Shown one piece after another: positions 39,218 through 47,585 of a stretch of 64,000 nt of DNA. This DNA comes from Crocinitomicaceae bacterium. GTDB taxonomy: Bacteria > Bacteroidota > Bacteroidia > Flavobacteriales_D > Crocinitomicaceae. Both the position numbers and the translations under genes were made by a program. The stretch lies in the NCBI GenBank assembly GCA_028689775.1, contig JAQVCM010000017.1:1-64000 (forward strand). Direction: 5' to 3'. The notes below the pieces were generated by a model. That model did no database searches, was not told the DNA's origin, and saw only the letters and a program-made list of their open reading frames with translations. Each line of letters opens with the position of its first letter. The first letter of the stretch is position 1.

Positions 39218-39446
39218 CTTTTTCTTTATATTTATTTAGACTGAATATAGATAGCGGTGTTTTTTTGTGCAAAAATCCAGTTTTTATTCTGATTTTGAAG
39301 TACCCTTTTTGTGGTATTTTAGGATTTATTTAACGCTTTGTGATACTGCGCACTTTTAATTGCCTGACTCTCAAGGTTTATTAATAAGTTTCGAAATTTA
39401 AAAGATGAAAAATAATTTCAAATAAACAAATAACGCGTTCAAAATG

Positions 39447-39454
39447 TAACTTTG
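39447..39454 (+). promoter_or_regulatory. -7 box (TAACTTTG) next to the mnmD start
   Basis: This TAnnTTTG box ends 5 nt before ATG 39460, again implying a very short or absent leader. No TTG was found at the expected -33 distance. Confidence 0.45.
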
Positions 39455-39459
39455 TATCT

Positions 39460-40146
39460 ATGATTATAAAACGCGAAATAATTGAGACCAGCGATGGTTC
39501 CAAAACGATTCACTTGCCAGAGTGGAATGAAAACTATCATTCGCATCACGGCGCGTTGCAAGAAGCCAAACACGTGTTTTTAAAAAACGGGCTCGCTGAT
39601 TATGCGCAACAGAAGAAAATTAATATTCTTGAAGTTGGTCTCGGAACTGCTTTGAATGCAATCTTAACGTGTCAGGAAGCAACACGTGCTAACCTTGAGA
39701 TTCAGTACACTGCTTTGGAGGCATATCCAGTTTCTGAAGATGAATTGCTAGCCTTAAATTACGAATCTCTTTTAGATGATGAGGTGGCTAAAAGTCATTA
39801 CCAAAATATACATGCTGCGGAATGGAATGAAAATCATATGATTTCGAAAAACTTTACCATTCATAAAATTCAGGCCAAATTAGAAGTTTGTAAATTTGAA
39901 GAAAATCAATTTGACATCATCTATTTTGATGCGTTCGGTCCAAGAGTTCAAGGAGAATTATGGAGTTTGGAGATTTTTCAAAAGTTGTTTGCTGCTCTGA
40001 AAATAAATGGATTGTTAGTAACGTATTGCGCCAAAGGACAAGTCAAACGGGATTTAAAATCAGCAGGCTTTGTAGTAGAATGCGTTCCTGGACCTCCAGG
40101 CAAAAGAGAAATGACAAAGGCTTTTAAAAGAGCTGTTCAAGTTTAA
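39460..40146 (+). CDS. mnmD: tRNA mnm5s2U34 methyltransferase MnmD
   Basis: This 228-residue SAM-dependent methyltransferase matches the N-terminal domain of MnmC, standing alone without the FAD oxidase domain (MnmD type). It methylates the aminomethyl group at the tRNA wobble uridine. Family features are visible: ETSDGSKTIHLPEWNENYHSHHGALQEAKHVF at the N-terminus, the SAM motif ILEVGLGTALNAIL, and DIIYFDAFGPRVQGELWS, YCAKGQVKR and GPPGKREM toward the end. It is monocistronic. Confidence 0.9.
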   Translation: MIIKREIIETSDGSKTIHLPEWNENYHSHHGALQEAKHVFLKNGLADYAQQKKINILEVGLGTALNAILTCQEATRANLEIQYTALEAYPVSEDELLALNYESLLDDEVAKSHYQNIHAAEWNENHMISKNFTIHKIQAKLEVCKFEENQFDIIYFDAFGPRVQGELWSLEIFQKLFAALKINGLLVTYCAKGQVKRDLKSAGFVVECVPGPPGKREMTKAFKRAVQV

Positions 40147-40327
40147 ACGTCATTTAAAAATCAATTAAACATCCTTTAAATTCGGATTGAAAGATTTTTT
40201 CACCTCTACTGTTGACCGCTGAAGAATATTGAGATATTCAAGAAAAAATCGAAATGTAGGACGATAAGTTAGAACTAATACGTCTAACTAAAATGTCTTG
40301 TAGGACTAAAATTGCTCTGACTCAAAA

Positions 40328-40402
40328 ATCCCGAAGGGATGACATTATTATCCGAGTGAATAAGGTCACCTGCTCCCGAAAAGTATCGGATTAATCTGCC
40401 AC
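40328..40402. repeat. REP-like palindromic repeat pair
   Basis: ATCCCGAAGGGATGACATTATT (40328-40349) is an exact copy of the repeat surrounding the Y1 transposase near 59.3-60.5 kb. A degenerate inverted copy (AATAAGGTCACC...TCCCGA) follows at 40359-40402, giving a REP-type inverted pair. The rest of the 40147-40592 gap holds nothing else recognised. Confidence 0.8.
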
Positions 40403-40592
40403 CTGCCACCTGTTTTCAATTCCTACCAATTTCTCAATTCCTAGCACCTCAAAATAATTTTAACTCTTCAATTTCCCTTGGTTGATTGTACTTATTTATT
40501 CTTAATTTTACGGTCGAACAAAATGGATTGGTTTTGCCTTTGAAGTGGTAAAAATCAATCAATATTGAATATTATAAAAAGACAGATACATT

Positions 40593-41195
40593 ATGAACAA
40601 TTGGTTTACAGTTAAAGTAAAATACACGAAACAACTTGAGAATGGTGACTTCAAAAGAGTAACAGAGCCTTATTTGTTAGCAGCAATGACTTTTACAGAT
40701 GCAGAAGCACGCATCTACGAAGAGTTGGGAGCAGTTATCAGAGGTGAATTTAGTGTTACTACAATTTCTAGAACTGATTTTCACGATATTTTTCACTACG
40801 ATGATAGTGATACTTGGTACAAGTGTAAAATTACCTACGAAGGTGCGACAGAAGATTCTGACAAGCCAAAGAAAGTAACTCAAAACTTTTTGATCACAGC
40901 TCATTCTGTGAAAGAAGCATACGAAAGAATGCAAGAAAGTTTGTCTACTTTGATGGTTGATTTCATGATTCCATCCATTACCGTATCTCCAATTGTCGAT
41001 ATTTTCCCATACAACGAAGAGTTGGATAAAGAAATTTCTCGTCGTCCGATGGAAGAAGATGAAACGGTTGAATCTGTTTCTGGAAGAAAGGTTTTCACAG
41101 CTCCAGGTTCTGATATCGATGAAGATGAGGAAGATGAAATGGAAGAAGGAGATAGCGATTTTGAGGATAATTATTCCGACGAAGATCCAGCATAA
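40593..41195 (+). CDS. DUF4494 domain-containing protein
   Basis: This 200-residue cytoplasmic protein begins MNNWFTVKVKYTKQLENGDFKRVTEPYLL, the hallmark of the Bacteroidota DUF4494 family, whose function is unknown. Two repeated segments of about 60 residues each carry a W(F/Y)xxKxxY motif (about 3-9 and 75-81), hinting at an internal duplication. The C-terminal 40 residues form a very acidic tail (DEDEEDEMEEGDSDFEDNYSDEDPA), probably disordered. pdxH follows after 21 nt, and the M16 peptidase after that. Confidence 0.88.
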   Translation: MNNWFTVKVKYTKQLENGDFKRVTEPYLLAAMTFTDAEARIYEELGAVIRGEFSVTTISRTDFHDIFHYDDSDTWYKCKITYEGATEDSDKPKKVTQNFLITAHSVKEAYERMQESLSTLMVDFMIPSITVSPIVDIFPYNEELDKEISRRPMEEDETVESVSGRKVFTAPGSDIDEDEEDEMEEGDSDFEDNYSDEDPA

Positions 41196-41216
41196 TTTAC
41201 CTTAAATAGCTTTGAA

Positions 41217-41861
41217 ATGGATGATTTTTTAGATGCAATCCGCAACGATCACCACAATTTTGACAAAGGAAAGTTGTCAGATCACTTTGGCGACAATCCT
41301 TTGGAACTTTTCAAAAAATGGTACAAAGAAGCTTTTGAATCCACGCAAGCGGAACCAAACGCCATGTCTTTATCTACAGTTTCCGAAGCGGGTAAACCAT
41401 CCTCAAGAATTCTGTATTTAAAAGAACTAGCGGAAGATGGTTTTGTGTTTTACACCAACTATCAAAGCGAAAAAGGAAAAAATTTGGAGTCAAACCCAAA
41501 TGCTTGTCTTTTGTTTTTCTGGAATGTACTAGAACGAGAAGTTCGCATTGAAGGAAAAGCTACCAAAGTTTCTGCAGCCTTGAGCGACGAATATTTCGCA
41601 TCGCGACCGCGTGGAAGTCAGCTTGGAGCGTGGGCATCGCACCAAAGTGATGTATTAGAAGATCGTTCTGAATTAGAAGCACGACTTGTAGAATTGGCTA
41701 AAAAATATCCAAACGAAGTTCCACGTCCTCCGCATTGGGGTGGCTATGTGATTGAAGCACAGAAATTGGAGTTTTGGCAAGGAAGACCTTCCCGTTTACA
41801 CGACCGCATTGTATTTGAAAAGGAAAATGATTCTTGGGAAATTTACCGTAAAAACCCTTAA
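41217..41861 (+). CDS. pdxH: Pyridoxamine 5'-phosphate oxidase
   Basis: This 214-residue FMN enzyme oxidises pyridoxamine/pyridoxine 5'-phosphate to pyridoxal 5'-phosphate. Motifs include PNAMSLSTVSEAGKPSSRILYLK, FYTNYQSEKGKNLESNP, REVRIEGKATKVS, YFASRPRGSQLGAWASHQS and the C-terminal FWQGRPSRLHDRIVFE with substrate-binding Arg/His. The length is as expected. It lies 6 nt before the M16 peptidase in the same operon. Confidence 0.95.
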   Translation: MDDFLDAIRNDHHNFDKGKLSDHFGDNPLELFKKWYKEAFESTQAEPNAMSLSTVSEAGKPSSRILYLKELAEDGFVFYTNYQSEKGKNLESNPNACLLFFWNVLEREVRIEGKATKVSAALSDEYFASRPRGSQLGAWASHQSDVLEDRSELEARLVELAKKYPNEVPRPPHWGGYVIEAQKLEFWQGRPSRLHDRIVFEKENDSWEIYRKNP

Positions 41862-41867
41862 CAGCTT

Positions 41868-43109
41868 ATGATCGAGGTTGAACCAACCATTGTTACGTTA
41901 AGTAATGGAATACGCTTGGTATATTTACCAACGACTTCTCAAGTTTCGCACATGGGCGTTACCATTTTGGCGGGTTCTCGATACGAAGAAAGCAACGAAG
42001 AAGGTTTGGCGCATTTTCTCGAACATTGTATTTTTAAAGGGACAGAAAAAAGACGTTCCTTACATATTTTATCTCGATTGGATTCGGTTGGTGGTGAATT
42101 AAACGCCTTCACAACCAAAGAGGAAATCTGCGTATACGCTTCGTTTACAACCGAACACCTCAAAAGAGCTTCTGAATTGTTGGCGGATATTGTATTGCGT
42201 TCTAATTTCCCGTCCAAAGAAATTGAAAAGGAAAAAGACATCGTCTTGGACGAAATAAATTCCTATTTAGATTCTCCTGGAGATCGTATTTTTGATGATT
42301 TCGAGTCTTTGATTTTTAAAAATCATTCACTTGGAACGAATATACTTGGTACAAAAGATTCTGTTACTGCATTTGGCAAAGACGATTTATTAGCATATAC
42401 CAAACGTTTTTTCTTTGCCGAAAACATGGTGGTTTCATTTGTTGGCGATGTTCCAATTCAGAAATTGATTCGTCGTTTAGAATCCGATTTCGGTTCATTA
42501 CAACATTCCGCGAAAATGGTTCAACCCAAAGGATTCTCAGGTTACGAACCCTTTAAAATTCGCTCCAAAGAAGCCAATTTTCAATCGCATGTAATGGTTG
42601 GAAGCATTGCTCCAGGTTACGATAGCGAAGACCGAAGATCGATGACTTTGCTGACCAATATTTTGGGTGGACCAGCATTAAATTCCCGTTTGATTTTGTC
42701 CATTCGTGAGAAATACGGCTATTCCTACAACATCGAAGCGTCATTTTCTCCATTTGCTGATACAGGTTATTGGTCCATCTATTTTGGTACCGATCAAAAA
42801 TACATTGACAAAACTTTAAAGCTGGTTTACAAGGAATTAAAGTTGATGCGCGAGCAAGCGCTAACCCAAACACAACTCAAAAAAGCCAAAGAACAATTGA
42901 GAGGACATTTGGCTTTGTCCTTCGACAGCAATTCAGGATTGATGCTTGGACTAGGTAAAAGTTTGTTGCTATTCAATCAAATCGATTCCGTTCAAGAAAT
43001 TTACCAAGCCATTGAAGATTTAAAAAGCTCAGACTTACAGGAAGTTGCGAATAAATATTTTGATGAGAAAGGAATTTCGGAATTGATTTATGAGCAGGTA
43101 AATGAGTAA
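41868..43109 (+). CDS. M16 family zinc metallopeptidase
   Basis: This 413-residue peptidase of the pitrilysin/processing-peptidase family has the inverted zinc motif HxxEH at about 49-53 (GLAHFLEHCIFKGT) and the third ligand region EKEKDIVLDEINSY. The C-terminal half carries the family GGPALNSRLILSIREKYGYSYNI segment that binds the peptide end. No signal peptide is seen, so it should be cytoplasmic. It is the last gene of the DUF4494-pdxH-M16 operon. Confidence 0.92.
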   Translation: MIEVEPTIVTLSNGIRLVYLPTTSQVSHMGVTILAGSRYEESNEEGLAHFLEHCIFKGTEKRRSLHILSRLDSVGGELNAFTTKEEICVYASFTTEHLKRASELLADIVLRSNFPSKEIEKEKDIVLDEINSYLDSPGDRIFDDFESLIFKNHSLGTNILGTKDSVTAFGKDDLLAYTKRFFFAENMVVSFVGDVPIQKLIRRLESDFGSLQHSAKMVQPKGFSGYEPFKIRSKEANFQSHVMVGSIAPGYDSEDRRSMTLLTNILGGPALNSRLILSIREKYGYSYNIEASFSPFADTGYWSIYFGTDQKYIDKTLKLVYKELKLMREQALTQTQLKKAKEQLRGHLALSFDSNSGLMLGLGKSLLLFNQIDSVQEIYQAIEDLKSSDLQEVANKYFDEKGISELIYEQVNE

Positions 43110-43116
43110 AGCGGAT

Positions 43117-43141
43117 GCGGTTTTTACACTGTAAAAATCGC
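43117..43141 (+). terminator. Possible terminator after the M16 gene
   Basis: GCGGTTTTTACA and GTAAAAATCGC form a nearly perfect 11-bp palindrome 8 nt after the stop. There is no T run, so termination is uncertain. Confidence 0.3.
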
Positions 43142-43270
43142 AACAATCCTTTCAATTGGAATGCGGCTTTAGCCAAAACAGATAACCATTTCAATTTCAA
43201 TAGAGAGTTTCGTTCTTAATTCAAAAAAAATCCTTCAGAAACGAAACTGATAAAATTGTGTTCCTGTTCG
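43128..43270. repeat. Copy of the dispersed GGCTTTAGCC repeat
   Basis: The motifs TTTCAATTGGAATGCGGC, GGCTTTAGCC and a degraded CTTCAGAAACGAAACTGA block match (in inverse orientation) the repeat at 32054-32460 and at 55795-56095. The member is shorter and partly decayed. Confidence 0.65.
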
Positions 43271-43309
43271 CGATGACTTTTTGATGATGTAGATAGCAAT
43301 CAATTTTAG

Positions 43310-43402
43310 TTCTCTAATGAATTACAAGCTGGCGTTTATTTAATTCAGGTTTTAGATAAAAATACAAGTTTCCAAACCTTGAAATTAGAAGTTAGAAATT
43401 AA
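43310..43402 (+). pseudogene. Remnant of a T9SS type A sorting domain
   Basis: In frame from 43310, the sequence reads FSNELQAGVYLIQVLDKN and then TSFQTLKLEVRN, with a stop at 43400-43402. The GVYLIQV pattern and the basic C-terminal end are those of the T9SS C-terminal sorting domain (Por_Secre_tail type) that targets cargo to the secretion system. A TAG at 43307 truncates it, and no cargo ORF precedes it, so it is a remnant of a lost secreted protein gene. Confidence 0.6.
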
Positions 43403-43411
43403 GTTTTCTTT

Positions 43412-43450
43412 ATCCATTTGTAGATATGCAGTGCGTATCTACAAATGGAT
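43412..43450. repeat. 18-bp hairpin after the sorting-domain remnant
   Basis: ATCCATTTGTAGATATGC pairs with GCGTATCTACAAATGGAT with a single mismatch (which can be G-U) and a 3-nt loop. It lies 10 nt after the remnant's stop and may be its former terminator, although the T run is weak. The rest of the gap to 43715 shows only AT-rich sequence. Confidence 0.75.
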
Positions 43451-43715
43451 TTAACCCTCGTTTTCTACTTGCTTTAATGACAGCGAATTATAACAGGTTT
43501 ATCCTTTTGCGTACGTAATTTAACAACGCTCAAAAAAAATTCAAAAAATTTTATTGATATTGAAAAATAGTATTATTTTAGTCGTTTAATGAGCAGATTA
43601 AAAGCAATTTAACGAATCTGTATTTATAAAATGGAGTCAAGAAACCATTAAAAACAGGGCGGTTCTGAAAAGCCAAACGAGTAGGGAATCCAAACTAACT
43701 AATTAACTATTTACT

Positions 43716-44240
43716 ATGAATGCAAGAAAATTATTAAACATCGCGGCATTTGGATTAATCATTACAGGATTAATTCTAAAAACCAATGAATTAGACGGAA
43801 TGAGTGAAGTCTTTATTCTAGCTGCAATCACCATGATTTTATCACTCGGAATGTTTGCTGTGAAAGACAACAGAGAGGCTGGTTTAGGCAATGGATTGAA
43901 CTTTTTATTGGTTGGGATTCTCATTCTACTGATAATTGGTACCGTTATGAAAATGCAACATTGGCCAGGTTCACCATTAATTTTAGTGCCTGCTTATGCG
44001 CTCTTGCCAATCGCATTAATTGTATTGATATTACAAAATGAAACGGTTAAAATTTCAAAACAACTTTTCATTTCTTTTGCGCTCTTTTTCATGTTTCTTT
44101 TAATTATAATGCCTAAAAATCCGTTCTTTTTAAATCAATTCCAAAGAGGACACGAGGTAACTGAAAGTTGTTCGGAAAAAGCTTGTTGTAAAAGCGAAAA
44201 AGCTTGTTGTTCCGAAAACGAAAGCCATCAAGAGCATTGA
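43716..44240 (+). CDS. Small membrane protein with GldL-like MxHWPG motif and Cys-rich tail
   Basis: The 174-residue protein has about four transmembrane helices (about 5-22, 29-47, 58-76 and 82-108). It contains GTVMKMQHWPGSPLIL, very like ALFKIMHWPGAGIML of GldL at 23493-24323. It lacks GldL's long cytoplasmic helix domain and instead ends in a Cys-rich tail (SCSEKACCKSEKACCSENE) followed by His (HQEH), a possible metal site. Function unknown. A relation to the GldL membrane domain is suggested by motif only. It stands alone with its own terminator. Confidence 0.8.
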   Translation: MNARKLLNIAAFGLIITGLILKTNELDGMSEVFILAAITMILSLGMFAVKDNREAGLGNGLNFLLVGILILLIIGTVMKMQHWPGSPLILVPAYALLPIALIVLILQNETVKISKQLFISFALFFMFLLIIMPKNPFFLNQFQRGHEVTESCSEKACCKSEKACCSENESHQEH

Positions 44241-44298
44241 GAAATCTTTGATCTCAGTTTAAAATCTTTTTATTGGAAAATAGAAACATTAAATGCAT

Positions 44299-44334
44299 CA
44301 GAACAGCCTCTATCAACGAGGCTGTTCTGTTTTT
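44299..44334 (+). terminator. Terminator of the GldL-like gene
   Basis: CAGAACAGCCTC and GAGGCTGTTCTG form a 12-bp stem with a 7-nt loop followed by TTTTT. Confidence 0.85.
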
Positions 44335-44474
44335 AAACCGTGGCTATAAAACTTGCATGAACTTGATATTTCGAACGATTGCAGAAAGCACAAGAAAGTT
44401 GAGTTTTCTTTAATTTCCTTGCAACCTCAGAAAAGTGAAATGATGAATGGTTTTTTATTTCTACTAAATTGGAT

Positions 44475-45242
44475 TTAAACTTTCACCGTTTTCTCACTTA
44501 AATACCTCCAATAGCGTTTCGGAACGTGTTGTAAATGCAATTTCATGTTCTTGCGCGATTCAATGTTGGTGCTTTTGAAATAATTTGCCCACAATTCTTG
44601 GAAATCCATTTCTTCTTCTGAAAATATTTCTGGTGAAGTGCTTAAAATCCCAATTTTGTTTTGGTTAAAAGTAATTTGTATTCGTTCTGTTTTTTGCAGA
44701 TCATAATAAATACCATAATCCCTTTTCAAATCATAAATCATCCATTTTTGATCTTGGTACCTGCTCTCAAAATGTTTTTTAATCAGCGGAACCACATCAA
44801 AGTCAGGTTCAATGCTTGCGAAATAGATGCCATCTTTGGTTAGGCGAAAACGTACAAATGCTTCCATTCGGTGCTTCTCTCGTCCAACAGATTTCCCGTA
44901 TTGCGAAACTTTTAAAACAAAGGGGTTGGAATAATCTGTACTGCGACTTTGTTGAGAGTCCAAAATTATTTTGGCATATGCGAATAGGTCGTTTTCAATG
45001 TTGTCACGGTCGTTATGCGCTGCGTAAAAGAATTGATAAAAGTTTTTCCCGGCTTTCTTTTTAATTCCTTTTACCACCCGTTCGGCATTTTCAGAATTGG
45101 TTTCTACATGCATTGCTTTTTCAAACAAAGCAGGCTGATACACCGACTCTTTAAAAATCAATGGAGCCTTTATTTTCTGTGCGTAAATTTCATAAAACAC
45201 CGAAAATAAACCTTCTAAAGTGCCGTCGTAAATCACGTTCAT
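44475..45242 (-). CDS. TIGR03915-family putative DNA repair/metabolism protein
   Basis: This 255-residue cytoplasmic protein starts MNVIYDGTLEGLFSVFYEIYAQK, the typical beginning of TIGR03915. Other conserved-looking blocks are GKSVGREKHRMEAFVRFRLTKDGIYFASIEPDFDVVPLIKKHFESRY, MIYDLKRDYGIYYD and a C-terminal KNMKLHLQHVPKRYWRYLSEK with basic and aromatic residues. It begins 2 nt after the radical SAM gene, so the two are co-transcribed. The family is known almost only from this pairing, and its biochemical role is not established. Confidence 0.88.
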   Translation of the reverse strand: MNVIYDGTLEGLFSVFYEIYAQKIKAPLIFKESVYQPALFEKAMHVETNSENAERVVKGIKKKAGKNFYQFFYAAHNDRDNIENDLFAYAKIILDSQQSRSTDYSNPFVLKVSQYGKSVGREKHRMEAFVRFRLTKDGIYFASIEPDFDVVPLIKKHFESRYQDQKWMIYDLKRDYGIYYDLQKTERIQITFNQNKIGILSTSPEIFSEEEMDFQELWANYFKSTNIESRKNMKLHLQHVPKRYWRYLSEKTVKV

Positions 45243-45244
45243 AG

Positions 45245-46501
45245 TTAAAAAAGCGAAAGTTGAGGTGATAATTGTTCGGTGTACTTACTCGTTCCGCTCA
45301 CCAAAATTTTGTGTTTGATGTTGGTAGGCGATAGGTCAAAACTGTTTCCTATGCTCACATTCTTAATGAAATATTGTGCTCGATTCATTGCAATTCCAAT
45401 TCGTGTAAGGTGGTTCTCATTTAAGCGTGAAAATCTCCGTGCATTCAATATCTTAAAAACAGATTTTGTTCCTACGCCAGGAATTCGCAACAACATTTCT
45501 TTTTCTGCAGTGTTGACATCAACCGGAAATAGGTGCATATTTCGCAAAGCCCAAGCTAATTTTGGGTCAATGTCTGTTTCTAAAAATGGAAAATCAGTAT
45601 TCACAATTTCATTTGCTTGAAACCCATAAAAGCGCATCAACCAATCTGCCTGATACAAGCGATTTTCTCTTAAAATTGGAACGGCTGAGCCAATTTGCGG
45701 TAAACGTTCGTCGGTACTAATTGGAACATAGCCAGAATAATAAACCCGTTTCAATTTGAATTGATTGTAGAAGAAATCTGCTGTTTGAATTATTTGGTGA
45801 TCCGTTTCTCCGCTCGCGCCAACAATCATTTGTGTTGATTGACCTCCTGGCGCATACTTCGGTGTGCTTTTGATGATCTTTTTCTCTGATTTATATTGGC
45901 TGATTTCGTTGCGAACTTTCGCCATTGGTTTGATAAAATCCGAATGCTTTTTTTCAGGTGCTAATAATTTTAATCCTTCTTTGGTCGGAATTTCGATGTT
46001 TACACTCAGACGGTCAGCGTACAAACCTGCTTCTCGCATTAATTCATCAGACGCACCAGGAATAGATTTCAAGTGAATGTAGCCGTTAAATCGCTCTTCC
46101 AAACGCAGTTTCTTAGCAACTTGAACCAATCTTTCCATTGTATAATCCGGATCTTTGAATATTCCAGAACTTAAAAATAAACCTTCAATGTAATTTCTTC
46201 GGTAGAAATTCATCGTCAAATCAACCACTTCTTGCACCTTGAATGCCACTCGTTTGATATCGTTGCTTTTGCGCGTCACGCAATAAGCGCAATCAAAAAT
46301 ACAATGATTGGTCAGCAAAATCTTTAGCAAAGAAACACATCGTCCGTCCTCTGTGTAGGTATGGCAAATTCCCATTCCTGAAGAATCGCCTAGTGTGTCA
46401 GATGAGTTCTTTCTCTTACTTCCGCTTGATGAACAAGAAACGTCGTATTTAGCAGCGTCTGCAAGTACATTTAATTTTTCTTTTATTCGATCGAAGTTCA
46501 T
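45245..46501 (-). CDS. TIGR03916-family radical SAM protein, putative DNA modification/repair
   Basis: This 418-residue protein has a CxxxCxxC radical SAM cluster motif at about 67-74 (NHCIFDCAYCVTR). Conserved family blocks are KYDVSCSSSGSKRKN, GICHTYTEDGRCVSLLKILLTNHC, EGLFLSSGIFKDPDYTMERLV, GYIHLKSIPGAS and KYAPGGQSTQMIVGASGETD. A helix-hairpin-helix-like segment (LLRIPGVGTKSVFKIL, about 345) suggests DNA binding. The protein is assigned to the putative DNA modification/repair radical SAM family, and no reaction is experimentally assigned that I know of. It is the first gene of a two-gene operon with the TIGR03915 protein. Confidence 0.92.
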   Translation of the reverse strand: MNFDRIKEKLNVLADAAKYDVSCSSSGSKRKNSSDTLGDSSGMGICHTYTEDGRCVSLLKILLTNHCIFDCAYCVTRKSNDIKRVAFKVQEVVDLTMNFYRRNYIEGLFLSSGIFKDPDYTMERLVQVAKKLRLEERFNGYIHLKSIPGASDELMREAGLYADRLSVNIEIPTKEGLKLLAPEKKHSDFIKPMAKVRNEISQYKSEKKIIKSTPKYAPGGQSTQMIVGASGETDHQIIQTADFFYNQFKLKRVYYSGYVPISTDERLPQIGSAVPILRENRLYQADWLMRFYGFQANEIVNTDFPFLETDIDPKLAWALRNMHLFPVDVNTAEKEMLLRIPGVGTKSVFKILNARRFSRLNENHLTRIGIAMNRAQYFIKNVSIGNSFDLSPTNIKHKILVSGTSKYTEQLSPQLSLF

Positions 46502-46668
46502 CTTTTTTCTTCAAAAGTACAGATAAAAGATTATATTGTAATCACTTTAAAAGTTAAATTATAATCAGATGTTGAGCTGTTTTCAACATGCTTACTGAAG
46601 TAAAAGCATAAGCGCAACATCTAAATTTGAAATTGTTTATCGTATTTTATTTATAATGTCTAAATCAC

Positions 46669-46676
46669 TACATTTG
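46669..46676 (+). promoter_or_regulatory. -7 box (TACATTTG) upstream of the Crp/Fnr operon
   Basis: This matches TAnnTTTG, 20 nt before ATG 46697. The -33 partner is not clear. Confidence 0.4.
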
Positions 46677-46696
46677 GACTGAACAATCAACGTCAA

Positions 46697-46951
46697 ATGA
46701 ATAAATTAAAACCCATTTACCGCAAGCAATATCAGCTTTTGCTCCTTTTTTTACTTTCATTAAGTTCGTCCGGAATGTCACAGTTTTATCCTGTTCCTGA
46801 AACAAATATAGACTTGAGATACATAGACACTAATTTGAAAACAATGACTGTTAAACCTTTTCAAATATCAGCTTTGATAACAGTTAAACGTGATTCAACT
46901 GGCTGCATACCGATAGCCGACAAATTAAAATTTATAATCCGCGGTACATGA
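46697..46951 (+). CDS. Small exported protein, unknown
   Basis: This 84-residue ORF has a basic start and a hydrophobic stretch (LLLLFLLSLSSSGMSQ) that looks like a signal peptide cleaved near SQ. The remainder is an unrecognised sequence of about 55 residues. Its stop overlaps the start of the Crp/Fnr gene (ATGA at 46948-46951), suggesting translational coupling. It may be the 5' remnant of a larger gene. I do not know a family for it. Confidence 0.45.
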   Translation: MNKLKPIYRKQYQLLLLFLLSLSSSGMSQFYPVPETNIDLRYIDTNLKTMTVKPFQISALITVKRDSTGCIPIADKLKFIIRGT

Positions 46952-47526
46952 CAGAATTTAAAGACATGATTACATCCTATTTTGGGGAATTGACCGACGA
47001 TGAATTCAACAAAATGATGTCTTATTTTCATTTGGAGAAAATTTCGAAAAATGAGTTTTTTACCGAAGAAGGAAAACATTGCAATCGTTTTAGTTTTCAG
47101 AAAACTGGAATTTTAAGGGTTTTCAAAATGGATGATGGCAAAGAGGTAACGCAATGGATTTCAACTCTTAATTATTTCATCACAGATGTTTCGAGCTTCT
47201 TTTTTGGCGAACCGAGCAGATGGTCGATTCAAGCTTTATCAGATTCAGAACTCTTAACCATTAGCAATGAGAACTACAAACAGTTGTGTGAGGCATTTCC
47301 CAAGTGGAACGAAATTGAAAAGCGTTTCTTAGCCAAATGTTTTGCGATGTTGGAAGATCGTGTTTATTCGCATTTGACGAAGTCAGCGGAAGAACGATAT
47401 ACCTTGTATTTCGAACAGAATAAAAGTTTATTCAATCAAGTTCCATTGCAATACCTAGCTTCGGTTTTAGGGATGTCGGCAGAAACATTCAGTAGAATCA
47501 GAAAGCGACAACTGGAGAATTCTTGA
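46948..47526 (+). CDS. Crp/Fnr family transcriptional regulator
   Basis: This 192-residue regulator has an N-terminal cyclic-nucleotide-binding-like beta roll (EFFTEEGKHCNRFSFQKTGILRVF at about 35-60, then ITDVSSFFFGEPSRWSIQALSDSELLTI). The C-terminal helix-turn-helix is VPLQYLASVLGMSAETFSRIRKR. No Cys cluster of the FNR type is seen. It is the usual neighbour of DUF4260 genes in Bacteroidota, and the DUF4260 gene follows after 59 nt. The start ATG overlaps the preceding stop. Confidence 0.92.
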   Translation: MTEFKDMITSYFGELTDDEFNKMMSYFHLEKISKNEFFTEEGKHCNRFSFQKTGILRVFKMDDGKEVTQWISTLNYFITDVSSFFFGEPSRWSIQALSDSELLTISNENYKQLCEAFPKWNEIEKRFLAKCFAMLEDRVYSHLTKSAEERYTLYFEQNKSLFNQVPLQYLASVLGMSAETFSRIRKRQLENS

Positions 47527-47585
47527 CATTTGTCAAGTGAAATTGATTTTGATCTTCGGATCTTTGCAGCTATAAACTTGATGAA

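Noticed and set aside
44816-45209. Plus-strand ORFs inside the TIGR03915 gene
   Set aside because: They are antisense shadows of the supported minus-strand gene.
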